DNA from: Cyanobium gracile PCC 6307
Lineage (GTDB): Bacteria; Cyanobacteriota; Cyanobacteriia; PCC-6307; Cyanobiaceae
Direction: 5' to 3'
NCBI RefSeq assembly: GCF_000316515.1
Contig: NC_019675.1
Location: forward strand, 1,947,964 to 2,011,963
Length of the DNA stretch: 64,000 bases
Shown here in pieces: positions 54,334 to 64,000 of the stretch (positions within the stretch are counted from its first letter, which is position 1; every line of letters starts with the position of its first letter). Below the pieces are notes generated by a model. The model was not told where the DNA came from. It saw nothing but the letters and a program-made list of their open reading frames with translations, and did not search any database. Made by a program: the position numbers and the translations under genes.

Positions 54334-55412
54334 TTGGCCTCCTCCTGCATCTGGCGGCGGCAGACCACCAGCACGGCGATCAGCACCGCCGTAGCCAGCG
54401 CCAGCCAGAGGAAGCGCATCTCGGCATTGGCCAGCACCAGGGCGATGGACGCCAGCCACTGGGTGAAGGCATAGATCAGCACCACCGTGCGGCGATGGCT
54501 GAAGCCGGCCCGCAGCAGGCGGTGGTGCAGGTGGCGGCGATCCGGGTAGAAGGGCGAGCGGCCGGCCCGGAGGCGGCCCATGATCACCGCCGACATGTCA
54601 GCCAGGGGCAGGGACAGGATCATCAGGGGCAGCAGCAGGCTGACGCTGGTGAGCCGCTTGGCCGGGCCGACAATGCTGATCGCCGCCAGGGCGAAGCCGA
54701 GGAAGTAGGAGCCCCCGTCGCCCATGAAAATGCGGGCCGGGTTGAAGTTGTGGCGCAGGAAACCCAGGCAGCTGCCGGCCAGGGCCGCCGCCAGCAGGCC
54801 GGCGGCGGGCTGGCTGAGGCTGAAGCTCACCGAGAGCAGCCCGACGGCAGCGATGCCGCTCACCCCCGCCGCCAGCCCGTCGAGGCCATCCAGCCAGTTG
54901 ATCGCGTTGGTGATCCCCACCAGCCAGACCACTGTGGCCAGCAGGCTCAGCCCCTCCGGCAGGGGCAGCCCGGCGGCCGAGCTCCCCAGGCCGAAGGGCA
55001 GGTCGATGCTGCCGATGCGCACCCCCTGGTTCCACACCGCCGCCGCCACGAGCACCTGGCCGCAGAGGCGGGGCAGGGGGGGCAGGGCGAACAGGTCGTC
55101 CGCCAGACCGATCACGAAGAAGCAGAGGGCCCCCGCCAGGGTGGTCCAGATCAGCTGGTCCTTGTCCGGCGGCAGGTCGGCGAAACCGCCGAAGGTCCAG
55201 GTGCAGGCCAGCGAGAGGCTGAAGCCCGCCACGATGCCGACGCCGCCGAGCCGCACCATGGGCAGGGTGTGCTGCTTGCGGTCGTCGGGGGGATCGACCA
55301 GCCCCCAGCGCAGACCGAGCCTCCGCACCACAGGCACGATCAGCGCCGTGAGCAGGGCCGCCGCGGTGGCCGTGAGCAGGGCCGCCGCGTTGGGGCTGTA
55401 GGCGAGGGTCAC
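54330..55412 (-). CDS. WecA/MraY-family undecaprenyl-phosphate glycosyltransferase
   Basis: The 360-aa protein has about ten membrane helices and the family motifs [52 protein letters not shown] and [13 protein letters not shown]. It transfers a sugar-1-phosphate to undecaprenyl phosphate, the first step of a surface glycan. The donor sugar (often GlcNAc) cannot be told. It is transcribed with cinA. Confidence 0.87.
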   Translation of the reverse strand: MTLAYSPNAAALLTATAAALLTALIVPVVRRLGLRWGLVDPPDDRKQHTLPMVRLGGVGIVAGFSLSLACTWTFGGFADLPPDKDQLIWTTLAGALCFFVIGLADDLFALPPLPRLCGQVLVAAAVWNQGVRIGSIDLPFGLGSSAAGLPLPEGLSLLATVVWLVGITNAINWLDGLDGLAAGVSGIAAVGLLSVSFSLSQPAAGLLAAALAGSCLGFLRHNFNPARIFMGDGGSYFLGFALAAISIVGPAKRLTSVSLLLPLMILSLPLADMSAVIMGRLRAGRSPFYPDRRHLHHRLLRAGFSHRRTVVLIYAFTQWLASIALVLANAEMRFLWLALATAVLIAVLVVCRRQMQEEAK

Positions 55413-55470
55413 AACGGCGGGCCGGAAGAGTGCGGTCCTGAAGGCGACACGTTACGGGTGTACGGGGCCG

Positions 55471-56781
55471 TCAGGCGTGCTGGAGCTCACGTTGTCGTCC
55501 ATAGAGGGGGAAGCGCCCGCAGAGGGAGGCCACCCGTTCGCGGCAGCGCAGTTCCGCTGCGGCATCCTCCGGGTGCAGGAGCCGGTCGGCGATGACGTCG
55601 GCCACCTCGCGGAAGGCCTCGGCATCGAAGCCCCGGGTGGTGAGGGCGGCGCTGCCCAGGCGCAGGCCGCTGGTCACGAACGGCGACTCCGGATCGAAGG
55701 GCACCGTGTTCTTGTTGGCGGTGATGTTGACGTCGCTCACCAGGCGGTCGGCCAGCTTGCCGGTCAGGCCGATGGAGCGCAGATCGAGCAGCACCAGGTG
55801 GTTGTCGGTGCCGCCGGAGACCACGGCGATGCCCCGCTCCTGGATCCGCTCGGCCAAGGCCTGGGCATTGCGCACCACCTGCTGGCTGTAGCTGCGGAAG
55901 CTGGGCTGCAGCGCCTCGCCGAAGGCCACGGCCTTGGCGGCGATCACGTGCTCCAGCGGCCCCCCCTGGGAGCCGGGGAAGACAGCCTTGTCGAACTGGC
56001 GGCCGAAGGTCTCGTCGTTGCAGAGGATCAGGCCGCCCCGGGGGCCCCGCAGGGTCTTGTGGGTGGTGGTGGTGACGACGTGGCAGTGGGGCACCGGGCT
56101 GGGGTGCACGCCGGAGGCCACCAGGCCGGCGATGTGGGCCATGTCGGCCAGCAGGTAGGCCCCCACCTCGTCGGCGATGGCCCGGAAGGCGGCGAAGTCG
56201 ATCGTGCGGGGGTAGGCGGAATAGCCGCAGATGATCAGCTTCGGCCGGTGCTCGAGGGCCAGCTGGCGGATGGTGTCGAAGTTGAGCTGGTGGGTCTCGG
56301 GGTCGACGCCGTAGTGGACGGCCTTGAACCACTTGCCCGACACGTTTACCGGCGAGCCGTGGGTGAGGTGGCCGCCGTGGGAGAGGTCCATCCCCAGGAT
56401 CGTGTCGCCGGGCTGCAACAGGGCCAGGAACACGGCGAAGTTGGCCTGGGCGCCGCTGTGGGGCTGGACGTTGGCCCAGGCCGCGCCGAACAGCTGCTTG
56501 GCCCGCGCGATGGCCAGGTCCTCGATGATGTCGACGTGCTCGCAGCCGCCGTAGTAGCGCTTATGGGGCAGGCCCTCGGCGTACTTGTTGGTGAGCACGG
56601 AGCCCTGGGCCTCCATCACCGCCCGGGAGGCGAAGTTCTCGCTGGCGATCAGCTCGAGGTGGGTCTGCTGGCGCCGCAGCTCCTTCTCGATCAGGGCGGC
56701 GATGGCCGGATCGCCGCTGGCCAGGGGGCTGTCGATGGACGCTGCTGGGTGCGCAGGGCCGTGATCCGCTCGGTCCGCCAT
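55471..56781 (-). CDS. glyA: Serine hydroxymethyltransferase
   Basis: From the ATG at 56781 the 436-aa product has [29 protein letters not shown], the PLP lysine in [15 protein letters not shown], and [16 protein letters not shown]. It interconverts serine and glycine and makes methylene-tetrahydrofolate, the substrate of ThyX. Length is typical. Confidence 0.97.
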   Translation of the reverse strand: MADRADHGPAHPAASIDSPLASGDPAIAALIEKELRRQQTHLELIASENFASRAVMEAQGSVLTNKYAEGLPHKRYYGGCEHVDIIEDLAIARAKQLFGAAWANVQPHSGAQANFAVFLALLQPGDTILGMDLSHGGHLTHGSPVNVSGKWFKAVHYGVDPETHQLNFDTIRQLALEHRPKLIICGYSAYPRTIDFAAFRAIADEVGAYLLADMAHIAGLVASGVHPSPVPHCHVVTTTTHKTLRGPRGGLILCNDETFGRQFDKAVFPGSQGGPLEHVIAAKAVAFGEALQPSFRSYSQQVVRNAQALAERIQERGIAVVSGGTDNHLVLLDLRSIGLTGKLADRLVSDVNITANKNTVPFDPESPFVTSGLRLGSAALTTRGFDAEAFREVADVIADRLLHPEDAAAELRCRERVASLCGRFPLYGRQRELQHA

Positions 56782-56882
56782 GGGGCTACTCGGTGTGAAA
56801 CCGATCGTAGGCAAACGCCGCTGGCCTGGCCGGGCCCCGCGCACCGCCTCGGCAGCACCGCCCCGGCAGCACCGCCGGACAG

Positions 56883-56905
56883 AAAAAAACCGCCCCGTGG
56901 GGCGG
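56883..56905 (-). terminator. Rho-independent terminator after tRNA-Arg
   Basis: On the minus strand a CCGCCCC/GGGGCGG stem (56890-56905) is followed by seven T (56883-56889). It lies 12 bases beyond the tRNA 3' end. Confidence 0.85.
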
Positions 56906-56916
56906 TGTGGAAGAAA

Positions 56917-56990
56917 CGCGCCTGGAGAGATTCGAACTCCCGACCCTCTGATCCGTAGTCAGATGCTCTAATCCGCTGAGCTACAAGCGC
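56917..56990 (-). tRNA. tRNA-Arg (anticodon ACG)
   Basis: The 74-nt minus-strand sequence folds into a cloverleaf. The acceptor stem GCGCTTG pairs with CAGGCGC (one G-U). The anticodon stem-loop CTGACTACGGATCAG has anticodon ACG, and the T-arm is GGGAGTTCGAATCTCTC-like with the invariant TTCGA. CCA is not encoded. A34 is normally edited to inosine to read CGU, CGC and CGA. Confidence 0.95.
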
Positions 56991-57105
56991 CTGCCTGGTC
57001 ATTCTCACCCCACGGGGTGCCGATCCGTCAACAACGCCCCCGCCGCCCCCGGCCCGATAGGGTCCGCAGCAGAGCCCAACCACCGCCTGCGGCGGTCTTC
57101 CCTCC

Positions 57106-57345
57106 ATGCCGATCCGCTGGTACGGCCCCGCCGATCCCGACGATCCCACCTATAGGCACTTCGAGCGGATCGTGAACCTGACGCTCCATGCCGCCCTGTT
57201 CGCCGCCGTCAACAGCGGCCTCTGGTTCGTCCAGGGCCTGCGGCACCCCTGGTCCCACCTGGGCTGGCTGACGATCGGTTGGGCCGCCCTGCTGCTGGTC
57301 CATGGCAGCGTGGTGGTGCTGCAACGCCCCGAGACCCAGCCATGA
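57106..57345 (+). CDS. Small two-helix membrane protein
   Basis: The 79-aa product has two predicted membrane helices (LTLHAALFAAVNSGLWFV and LGWLTIGWAALLLVHGSVVV) after a short polar start. It resembles small 2TM-domain cyanobacterial proteins of unknown role. It overlaps the next gene by 4 nt. Confidence 0.75.
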   Translation: MPIRWYGPADPDDPTYRHFERIVNLTLHAALFAAVNSGLWFVQGLRHPWSHLGWLTIGWAALLLVHGSVVVLQRPETQP

Positions 57346-57629
57346 CGCTTGCCGCCGCCGATCTCGAGGAACTGACCCGGGCCATCGCCGACCGGCTGTA
57401 TGTGCAGGTGGCCGGCTGGCACCTCTATCTGGGCGATGCGGGCCTGGCCCAGATCCTGGCGATCGAATGCGCCGCCCGGCTCGACCAGGGCGCCGAGGTC
57501 TGCGCCCGCCAGGCCCTGGAGGCGGTGCAGGTGCCCATCGGCGGCGGGGCGACGCGGCTGCCCCTGGCCCGCCTGGTGCCCGCCGGCCAGCTGCGTGATC
57601 TTGAAGACGTGCTGCAACCCTTTTGCTGA
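57342..57629 (+). CDS. DUF3181 family protein
   Basis: The 95-aa product has LTRAIADRLYVQVAGWHLYL, LAQILAIECAARLDQG and a C-terminal LRDLEDVLQPFC, the cyanobacterial DUF3181 pattern. Function is unknown. It is coupled to the 2TM gene by ATGA. Confidence 0.82.
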   Translation: MTLAAADLEELTRAIADRLYVQVAGWHLYLGDAGLAQILAIECAARLDQGAEVCARQALEAVQVPIGGGATRLPLARLVPAGQLRDLEDVLQPFC

Positions 57630-57685
57630 CGCCCGCGGCCGGAAGACCGTTCTACCGATAGGGTGACGCCCCACGCAGGCGGGTC

Positions 57686-57943
57686 GTGCTGGTCATCGAA
57701 GTCACCAATGCCCGTGACGTGGTCCGCCAGCGCATCGGCCGCCTCGGCGGGCGTCTGATCGGCAAGGTGGTCGATGCGGAGGCCCAGGTGGAGAAGGCCC
57801 TGATCCAGGAGCTGGAGAGCGCCTTCCGCGACTTCGGCATCGAGGCCCGCATCTTCTCCATCGACGGCCCCCAGATGATCGGCCGCTCCCATCTGGAGAT
57901 TCCGGTCCAGGTGCGCGAGGAGCGCCAGGTGCGGCTCCCCTAG
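57686..57943 (+). CDS. Conserved hypothetical protein
   Basis: The 85-aa product starts at GTG (57686): LVIEVTNARDVVRQRIGRLG, then VEKALIQELESAFRDFGIEA and a final VQVREERQVRLP. The alternating beta/alpha pattern and position in a conserved block suggest a real gene. I know no domain name for it. It overlaps the murJ 3' end by 4 nt. Confidence 0.65.
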   Translation: MLVIEVTNARDVVRQRIGRLGGRLIGKVVDAEAQVEKALIQELESAFRDFGIEARIFSIDGPQMIGRSHLEIPVQVREERQVRLP

Positions 57944-59544
57944 GCCCGACGGCGCACCATCCGCAGCAGCTTGCCGGCCTCGGGCACACCGGCGAGGCTG
58001 GCCAGCAGTCCGTAGAGGCCCACCGCCAGGGCGGCACAGAGGGTGTTCTGGAGCAGCAGCCCCCCCAGGCCCGGAGGCCAGGCCACCTCCAGCGACAGCC
58101 ACCAGCAGGCCGCCCCGCCCGCCAGGGCGGCCAGCAGCAGCTTGCCGCTGTCGGCGGCCCAGAGCCGCAGGGGCAAGCCCCCCAGCCGCCGGCTCAGGGC
58201 CAGCAGCAGGCCGGCGCAGGTGATCAGGTTCACCGCCACGGTGGCCAGCACCAGGCCGGCGGCGCCGGCGTTGAGCATGGGCAGCTGGAGCCCCCAGCCA
58301 GGGGTGGGACCGCCGGTGAAGGCCCAGCAGAACACGGCGTTGAGGCCGATGCCGGCCAGGGACCAGCGGAAGGGGGTGTTGCCGTCTCCGAGGGCATAGA
58401 AGACCCGCACCAGCACGTCGCGGCCCAGGTAGGCCGGCATGCCGATCCCGTAGGCCATCAGCAGCTGGCCCACCAGGTCGGCGGCACCGCGGTCGAAGGC
58501 GCCGCGCTGGTAGATCAGGGCCACGATCGGCACGGCCAGGGCCACCATCAGCGCCCCCAGGGGCAGCATGGTGGCGTTGGAGAGCATCAGGCCCTGGCGG
58601 ATCCGGACCACCAGTTCGGGCCGGTCCTCCGGCGCCGTCAGCCGGGCGAACACCGGCAGCAGCGGCACCAGCAGCACGTTGGAGAGCAGCCCGAGGGGCG
58701 TCTGCACCAGCAGGTTGGCGTACCCCAGGCCCGCCGCCGCCGCCGGCATCCCCGAGGCGAAGAACAGGGACACGAACACGTTGATCTGCAGCATGCCGGA
58801 GGAGAGGGTGGCCGGACCCATCACCTGCAGCACCTCCCGCACCCCGGGATCGCGCCAGTCCCACACCAGCTGCAGCCGGTTAAGGCCCTCCTTGGCCAGG
58901 GCCGGCAGCTGGATCAGCCACTGCAGGATCGCCCCCACTGTGGTGCTGGCGGCCAGCACCACGCCGCCGATCACCGCCGTGGCGGGCAGGGTGATGCCGC
59001 TGCCCAGCTGCCACCAGAGCAGGCCGATGCCGGCGATGACGGCGACGCTGGAGAGCAGGGGGCTCACCGAGGGCAGCCAGAACACGTCGGCGGCGTTGAG
59101 GGCGCCGAAGCCGAGGCCGATCAGACCGGCGAACAGGGCCATCGGCGCCATCCAGCGCAGCTGCAGCACGGCCAGGGCGTGGCGGTCCGCGTCGAGGCCG
59201 GGACCCACCAGATCGATGAGCGGGTCGGCGGCCACCAGCAGCAGCAGGGTGACGACGATCAGCCCCGCCCCCACCAGGGTGTTGATGCTGGCCAGCACAT
59301 GGGCGCCCTCCTGCCGTGGCCGCCGGGCCAGCACGCTGACCATGGCGCTGTGGAACGGGCCGTTGATGCCGCCGAGCAGGATCAGCAGGAACCCCGGCAG
59401 CACATAGGCGTAGTTGTAGGCGTCGTAGGCCGCGCCCACACCGAAGGCGGCGGCGATCACCTGCTGGCGCAGCAGACCGGCCACCTTGCTGAGGGCCGTG
59501 GCCACCCCCACGATCAGGGCAATCCGGCGCAGGGATCGGGCCAT
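57940..59544 (-). CDS. murJ: Lipid II flippase MurJ (MviN)
   Basis: From the ATG at 59544 the 534-aa protein has about 14 membrane helices. MurJ features include ALSKVAGLLRQQVIAAAFG near the N-terminus, YAYVLPGFLLILLGGINGPF, and ILINVF-like LQINVFVSLFFASG. It flips lipid II to the periplasmic face for peptidoglycan synthesis. The start after the long upstream frame fits the family N-terminus. Confidence 0.95.
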   Translation of the reverse strand: MARSLRRIALIVGVATALSKVAGLLRQQVIAAAFGVGAAYDAYNYAYVLPGFLLILLGGINGPFHSAMVSVLARRPRQEGAHVLASINTLVGAGLIVVTLLLLVAADPLIDLVGPGLDADRHALAVLQLRWMAPMALFAGLIGLGFGALNAADVFWLPSVSPLLSSVAVIAGIGLLWWQLGSGITLPATAVIGGVVLAASTTVGAILQWLIQLPALAKEGLNRLQLVWDWRDPGVREVLQVMGPATLSSGMLQINVFVSLFFASGMPAAAAGLGYANLLVQTPLGLLSNVLLVPLLPVFARLTAPEDRPELVVRIRQGLMLSNATMLPLGALMVALAVPIVALIYQRGAFDRGAADLVGQLLMAYGIGMPAYLGRDVLVRVFYALGDGNTPFRWSLAGIGLNAVFCWAFTGGPTPGWGLQLPMLNAGAAGLVLATVAVNLITCAGLLLALSRRLGGLPLRLWAADSGKLLLAALAGGAACWWLSLEVAWPPGLGGLLLQNTLCAALAVGLYGLLASLAGVPEAGKLLRMVRRRA

Positions 59545-59610
59545 GGCGGCGGGGCACTGCCCATCGGAACGCACGGCAGTATGGCCCTCCCCCTTCGGGC
59601 AGCCGACCCC

Positions 59611-60369
59611 ATGGCCCCAGCGACCGTTGCCGTGCCCGTGCTGTCCACCGGTCCGATGGTGGAGGGGGTGCTGCTGAAGCGCTACAAGCGCTTCCTGGCT
59701 GACGTGCAGCTGGACGATGGCCGGACGGTGACGGCCCACTGCCCCAACACCGGGCCGATGACCGGGGTGCTGCGGCCGGGCGGACGGGTGCGCCTGCGCC
59801 ACGACCCCTCACCCAGCCGCAAACTGGCCTGGACCTGGGAGCAGGCCGAGGTGCCCGGCCATGGCGGCCACCCGGTCTGGGTGGGGGTCAACACGGCCCT
59901 GCCCAACCGGCTGGTGCGGGCCACGATCGAGGCGGGCTGCCTGGAGCCCTGGCTGGGCCCGATCGCCGGTATCCGGGCCGAGGTGCCCTACGGCGAAGGG
60001 CGTCGCAGCCGGATCGACCTGCTGCTGACACCGGCGGAGGGCGCCGCCGATCCCCGGCCCATTTATGTGGAGGTGAAGAACACGACCTGGAGCGACGCCG
60101 ACCTGGCCCTGTTCCCCGACACGGTCACCGAACGGGGCCAGAAGCACCTGGTGGAGCTCACGGCCCTGGTGCCCGGGGCCCGGGCGGTACTGGTGCCCTG
60201 CCTGAGCCGCGGCGACGTGACACGCTTCGCGCCGGGGGACAGCGCCGACCCCCGCTACGGGGAACTGTTCAGGGCCGCTGTGGCGGCCGGGGTGGAGGTG
60301 CTGCCCTGCCGCTACAGCTTCGATGCGGCGTCAGTGACGTGGCTGGGCCTGGCTGCTCAGGCGTGGTGA
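59611..60369 (+). CDS. sfsA: Sugar fermentation stimulation protein SfsA
   Basis: From the ATG at 59611 the 252-aa product has VEGVLLKRYKRFLADVQLDD, TAHCPNTGPMTGVL, SRIDLLLTPAEG and VEVKNTTWSDADLALFPDTV with the nuclease-like core residues. SfsA binds DNA in enteric bacteria; in cyanobacteria its role is unclear. In-frame ATGs at 59581 and 59656 are alternatives. The 3' end overlaps the DUF4278 gene by 13 nt. Confidence 0.92.
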   Translation: MAPATVAVPVLSTGPMVEGVLLKRYKRFLADVQLDDGRTVTAHCPNTGPMTGVLRPGGRVRLRHDPSPSRKLAWTWEQAEVPGHGGHPVWVGVNTALPNRLVRATIEAGCLEPWLGPIAGIRAEVPYGEGRRSRIDLLLTPAEGAADPRPIYVEVKNTTWSDADLALFPDTVTERGQKHLVELTALVPGARAVLVPCLSRGDVTRFAPGDSADPRYGELFRAAVAAGVEVLPCRYSFDAASVTWLGLAAQAW

Positions 60370-60551
60370 TGGTGGTAGTGGGCGCCGCGGTAAACGAGAT
60401 CGAGGGCTTCATCCACGGGGGACGGCTGGTGCCGCAGGGGCGCGTCGTAGTGATGACCGCGGTAGACGTGGTCGATCGGGGCGGGCGAGGGGAGCTCGTC
60501 GTGGCTGTGGTCGTAGGGGAGACCCCGATAGCAGAGGGCGGAACGGGCCAT
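60357..60551 (-). CDS. DUF4278 protein with three YRG repeats
   Basis: From the ATG at 60551 the 64-aa product has three short motifs: LCYRGLPYD, HVYRGHHYD and LVYRGAHY, followed by four His and Ala at the C-terminus. DUF4278 proteins normally have one to three such motifs and unknown function. The His-rich tail may bind metal. It is convergent with sfsA. Confidence 0.75.
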   Translation of the reverse strand: MARSALCYRGLPYDHSHDELPSPAPIDHVYRGHHYDAPLRHQPSPVDEALDLVYRGAHYHHHHA

Positions 60552-60744
60552 GGCGACAAAGGCGGAGATGGGGAGGCCGGGGCGGCTTCCCTGATGCATT
60601 TTTAGCGCCTCAGCACTGTCCAGCTTGAACATTTCTTGAAATTCTTTGCATTCTTTAAGGATTGGCCCTGTCGCGGCCTGCCGGGCGGCGGGGTGGCCTC
60701 CGGTTGATTTGGTAGCGAAACAGACATTGGAACGGGTGTCCGTC

Positions 60745-62265
60745 ATGGATAGTCGGAGCTTGTTGATGCCTACTCCGGCGTCAGAAGTCGAACGTTCTCT
60801 TCACCACGTTCCCATGATCGATTCAAGTCACCCGCACAAGGTTCGACCGCCGAGAAATCTCAGCGAGGCCAGCCTGCTTGAGGCCCCGGCCGTGTTGATG
60901 CGCAAGGTACGTGGTCTCTCTTCCCGCACCAGCCTCACCTGGTTCGCCTGTGTGCCTCTGGCCCTGTTCATTCTGGGCCTGTTCAACCTCTCCGCCCACG
61001 CGGCCGACCTGCCCGAGCTCACCCCCGCCTTCCTGATCAACAACCTCTGGTTGTCGATCGCGGCCTTCCTGGTGATCTTCATGAACGCAGGCTTCGCCAT
61101 GGTGGAAGCCGGGCTCTGCCGCCAGAAGAACGCCGTCAACATCCTGGCCAAGAACCTGATCGTCTTCGCCCTGGCTGCCTCGGCGTACTGGTTCATCGGC
61201 TACAAGATCATGTACAACGCCTCGTGGGTGATCCCTGGGGTCTTCAAGTTCGGCGGCTTCTTCTTCGACCCCACCGTCACCGCTGAAATGGTGACGGAAG
61301 GCAAGCTCGTCCCCAGCGTCGACTTCCTCTTCCAGGTGGCTTTCGCCGGCACCGCCGCCACGATCGTCTCCGGCCTGGTGGCCGAGCGCATCAAGTTCAA
61401 CGAGTTCGTCATCTTCTCCCTGGTCCTGGTCGGCGTCATCTACCCGATCGCCGGCTCCTGGCAGTGGAACGTGGGTGAGGGTTGGCTGAACAAGCTCGGC
61501 TTCCTTGACTTCGCCGGATCCACCGTGGTTCATACCGTCGGCGGCTGGGCCGGTCTGGTGGGCGCCATGATCCTCGGCCCCCGCATCGGCAAGTACATCG
61601 ACGGCAAGCCCCAGGCGATCCCCGGCCACAACCTGGCCATCGCCACCCTCGGCTGTCTGATCCTCTGGCTCGGCTGGTACGGCTTCAACCCCGGTTCCGT
61701 CCTGGCCATGAATGAGCTGGTTCCCTACGTGGCCGTCACCACCACCCTCGGCGCCGCCGGCGGTGGCATCGCCGGGACCCTCTTCTCCCAGATCCACTCC
61801 GGCAAGCCTGACCTCACCATGACCATCAACGGCATCCTCGCCGGCCTGGTGGGCATCACCGCCGGCTGCGACGGCTTCCCGATGTGGGCCTCCTGGGTCG
61901 TGGGCTTCATCGGCGGCGCCATCGTCGTCTACGTCGTCAGCTTCATCGACTCGATCGGCATTGATGATCCCGTGGGTGCCTTCTCGGTCCACGGCATCGG
62001 CGGCATCTGGGGCACCCTGGCGGTGGGCCTGTTCAACGCCGACAAGGGTCTGCTGATGGGCGGTGGCTTCGGCCAGCTCGGCATCCAGATCCTGGGATCC
62101 TTCGTCTTCTCCATCTTCACGATCGTCACCTCATGGATCGTCTGGAGCATCCTCAGTGCCGTCTCCGGCGGCATTCGCGTCGAGGAGCATGAGGAGGTGC
62201 AGGGTCTCGACATCGGCGAGCACGGCATGGAGGCCTATCCCGACTTCGTCGCCTCCACCAACTGA
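60745..62265 (+). CDS. amt1: Ammonium transporter Amt1
   Basis: The product (506 aa from ATG 60745) has an N-terminal extension, a cleavable first helix ([15 protein letters not shown]) and 11 core helices. Landmarks are [38 protein letters not shown] with the first pore His and [16 protein letters not shown] with the second. It conducts ammonium or ammonia and is a classical NtcA target. The start is uncertain; 60814 is an alternative. A weak GTA-N8-GAC half-match to the NtcA box lies at 60712-60725. Confidence 0.95.
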   Translation: MDSRSLLMPTPASEVERSLHHVPMIDSSHPHKVRPPRNLSEASLLEAPAVLMRKVRGLSSRTSLTWFACVPLALFILGLFNLSAHAADLPELTPAFLINNLWLSIAAFLVIFMNAGFAMVEAGLCRQKNAVNILAKNLIVFALAASAYWFIGYKIMYNASWVIPGVFKFGGFFFDPTVTAEMVTEGKLVPSVDFLFQVAFAGTAATIVSGLVAERIKFNEFVIFSLVLVGVIYPIAGSWQWNVGEGWLNKLGFLDFAGSTVVHTVGGWAGLVGAMILGPRIGKYIDGKPQAIPGHNLAIATLGCLILWLGWYGFNPGSVLAMNELVPYVAVTTTLGAAGGGIAGTLFSQIHSGKPDLTMTINGILAGLVGITAGCDGFPMWASWVVGFIGGAIVVYVVSFIDSIGIDDPVGAFSVHGIGGIWGTLAVGLFNADKGLLMGGGFGQLGIQILGSFVFSIFTIVTSWIVWSILSAVSGGIRVEEHEEVQGLDIGEHGMEAYPDFVASTN

Positions 62266-62290
62266 CTCTCGGGGCCTGCTCCCGCAACCG

Positions 62291-62317
62291 ACCGCGGCTT
62301 ACGCCGCGGTTTTTTTT
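62291..62317 (+). terminator. Rho-independent terminator after amt1
   Basis: An ACCGCGGC/GCCGCGGT stem with a TTAC loop is followed by a run of T, starting 25 nt after the amt1 stop. Confidence 0.93.
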
Positions 62318-62369
62318 CGCCCGTCCCACCGCCGACCCCCATAGAGTCGGCACAACCCGGTACCTGCCT

Positions 62370-63578
62370 GTGGACACCCGTGCCTTCAAGCGCTCCCTCC
62401 ACCACTCGGATCGCTACAACCGCCGCGGCTTCGGCCTGGGCGACGAGGTCGCGGGCAGCCTCGAGCAGGCCTACCAGAGCAACCTGATCGCCAGCCTGCG
62501 GGAGAACGGCCATGTCCTGCAGCGCGGCCGCCTCAAGATCCGCCTGGCGGAGGCCTTCGGCTTCTGCTGGGGCGTGGAGCGGGCGGTGGCGATGGCCTAC
62601 GAAACCCGCCGCCACTACCCCAGCGAGCGGATCTGGATCACCAACGAGATCATCCACAACCCCTCGGTCAACGCCCATCTGCGCCAGATGGACGTCCGCT
62701 TCATCCCGGTCGACGACGACGTCAAGGACTTCTCCGAGGTGGGCACCGGGGACGTGGTGATCCTGCCGGCCTTCGGCGCCACCGTGCAGGAGATGCAGCT
62801 GCTCAACGAACGGGGCTGCCACATCGTCGACACCACCTGCCCCTGGGTCTCGAAGGTGTGGAACACCGTCGAGAAGCACAAGAAGCATGCCTTCACCTCG
62901 ATCATCCACGGCAAGGTGAAGCACGAGGAGACCCTGGCCACGAGTTCTTTCGCCGGCACTTACCTGGTGGTGCTCGACCTGGCCGAGGCCCGCATGGTGA
63001 GCGACTTCATCCTCGAGCGGGGCCAGGGGGCCACCGATCGCGAGGCCTTCATGCGCCATTTCGCCAATGCCTGCTCCCCCGGCTTCGATCCCGACCGGGA
63101 TCTGGTGCGGGTGGGCGTCGCCAACCAGACCACCATGCTCAAGAGCGAAACCGAGGAGATCGGCCGCCTGTTCGAGCGCACCATGCTGCAGCGCTACGGC
63201 CCCGCCGAGCTCGACGAGCACTTCCTCGCCTTCAATACCATCTGCGATGCCACCCAGGAGCGCCAGGACGCCATGTTCGCCCTGGTGGACGAGCCCCTCG
63301 ACCTGATGGTGGTCATCGGCGGCTACAACTCCTCCAACACCACCCACCTGCAGGAGATCGCCGTCAGCCGCGGCATCCGCTCCTTCCACATCGACACCCC
63401 CGAGCGCATCGGACCGGGCAACCGCATCGAGCACAAGCCCCTGGGCGGTGAGCTCGAGATCCTCAAACCCTTCCTGCCGGAGGGGCCGGTGCGGGTGGGC
63501 ATCACCTCCGGCGCCTCCACCCCCGACCGGGTGGTGGAGGACGTGATCGAGCGCCTGGTGGGCCTCAGCGAGGAGTGA
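62370..63578 (+). CDS. ispH: 4-hydroxy-3-methylbut-2-enyl diphosphate reductase IspH (LytB)
   Basis: The 402-aa product has the three iron-sulfur cysteines in [20 protein letters not shown] and [11 protein letters not shown], with the conserved [10 protein letters not shown] and [11 protein letters not shown]. It catalyses the last step of the MEP pathway. It starts with GTG and has the longer N-terminus seen in cyanobacteria and plants. Confidence 0.96.
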   Translation: MDTRAFKRSLHHSDRYNRRGFGLGDEVAGSLEQAYQSNLIASLRENGHVLQRGRLKIRLAEAFGFCWGVERAVAMAYETRRHYPSERIWITNEIIHNPSVNAHLRQMDVRFIPVDDDVKDFSEVGTGDVVILPAFGATVQEMQLLNERGCHIVDTTCPWVSKVWNTVEKHKKHAFTSIIHGKVKHEETLATSSFAGTYLVVLDLAEARMVSDFILERGQGATDREAFMRHFANACSPGFDPDRDLVRVGVANQTTMLKSETEEIGRLFERTMLQRYGPAELDEHFLAFNTICDATQERQDAMFALVDEPLDLMVVIGGYNSSNTTHLQEIAVSRGIRSFHIDTPERIGPGNRIEHKPLGGELEILKPFLPEGPVRVGITSGASTPDRVVEDVIERLVGLSEE

Positions 63579-63699
63579 ACCCCCACAGGGTGGCTTTACA
63601 TTCACGAAAGGTTTTCCTCCCCCCAGGGCCGCCCGGGAGATCAGAACCCCCGTCCTTTCTGGCCGTTCCCCTCTGACCCACCGCACGCCCCAGACCACG

Positions 63700-64000
63700 A
63701 TGGCGGCAGGCTCCTCCCTGCACCAGGGTCCCGACGACACCGGGGCCACCCCCAGCGAGCCCCTGCGCGACAGGGCGGACCCTGCCATCCGCCGCTACGC
63801 CAGCGTCTTCGCCGATCTGATGGAGATGCGGGCTCCGGCCGCCGTGGTGGGGGCCTACCTTGACCGCCATGAGGGCTGGTTCCGCCGCTGTGCCGCCCCG
63901 ATGACGGTGGAGCCGATCGGCAGCCAGGGGTATGTGCTGACCCTCGGCCGCTTCGGCAACTTCGGCTTCGAGGTGGAGCCCACCATCGGCCTCGAGCTGC
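63700..64000 (+). CDS. DUF1997 family protein (3' end outside the window)
   Basis: The first 100 residues are visible: RYASVFADLMEMRAPAAVVG, LDRHEGWFRRCAAPM and LGRFGNFGFEVEPTIGLEL, matching the cyanobacterial/plastid DUF1997 family. The gene runs off the right edge. The function is unknown. Confidence 0.75.
   Translation, partial: MAAGSSLHQGPDDTGATPSEPLRDRADPAIRRYASVFADLMEMRAPAAVVGAYLDRHEGWFRRCAAPMTVEPIGSQGYVLTLGRFGNFGFEVEPTIGLEL

Noticed and set aside
1-64000. CRISPR arrays, rRNA genes and prophage structural genes
   Set aside because: I scanned for regularly spaced repeats, rRNA-like conserved segments and phage head or tail genes and saw none.

Overview
The window reads as chromosome of a high-GC picocyanobacterium of the Cyanobium / freshwater-coastal Synechococcus type (alpha-cyanobacteria). 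Support comes from photosystem II genes psbH, psbN and psbI, from ntcA, thyX, amt1 and several cyanobacteria-only small families (DUF3084, DUF3146, DUF2811, DUF3181, DUF3769, DUF4278), and from the gene order of the right half (rph-ntcA-DUF3084-YqgF-like-DUF3146-pth-tatA-psbH/psbN-psbI-DUF3769-leuD-leuC-cinA-glyA-tRNA-Arg-murJ-sfsA-amt1-ispH), which as I remember it is conserved in marine Synechococcus and Prochlorococcus.

Layout. 1-1263 holds core genes: a thioredoxin-like protein and thyX. 1263-37369 is about 36 kb of accessory DNA lying between thyX and dcd, genes I expect to be close neighbours. 37370-64000 returns to compact core genes, with one accessory-looking gene, a frameshifted alpha-mannosidase between psbN and psbI.

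The accessory region is mosaic. In order it carries: a GluR0-like ligand-gated channel, an alpha/beta hydrolase, a VOC protein and a decayed methyltransferase; a LuxR-type regulator; a modular GH9 cellulase with a carbohydrate-binding domain and an RTX type I secretion tail; a MazEF-like pair and a CPBP protease; a TPR protein and a MacAB-type efflux set; cupin, CAP-domain and GNAT genes; a methyltransferase with two lesions; a DevBCA exporter; a toxin-antitoxin locus in which a minimal nucleotidyltransferase is fused to a Phd antitoxin beside a PIN toxin and a deleted HI0074-type gene; an MFS exporter; and a run of small enzymes (two DUF429 proteins, a methyltransferase, a P-loop kinase, a gamma-glutamylcyclotransferase-like protein).

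From about 29 to 37 kb the base composition is visibly less GC-rich. This part holds an OLD-like ATPase gene split by a 1318-bp IS3-family element whose precise removal restores the reading frame, a DNase I/CdtB-fold protein with three near-identical C-terminal repeats, an AbiU2-like HEPN protein, and an IS91-type transposase with its tyrosine recombinase next to dcd. I read this as a defence and mobile-element hotspot.

Regulatory signals seen directly: a canonical-looking NtcA-activated promoter in front of ntcA (box, 22-bp spacer, -10), an 18-bp-arm perfect palindrome, a GAAACGTTTC palindrome at the alpha-mannosidase start, and rho-independent terminators after tRNA-Arg and amt1. Several genes carry clear lesions (nonsense, homopolymer frameshift, deletion, IS insertion). 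Lesions at G/C runs could be sequencing errors.
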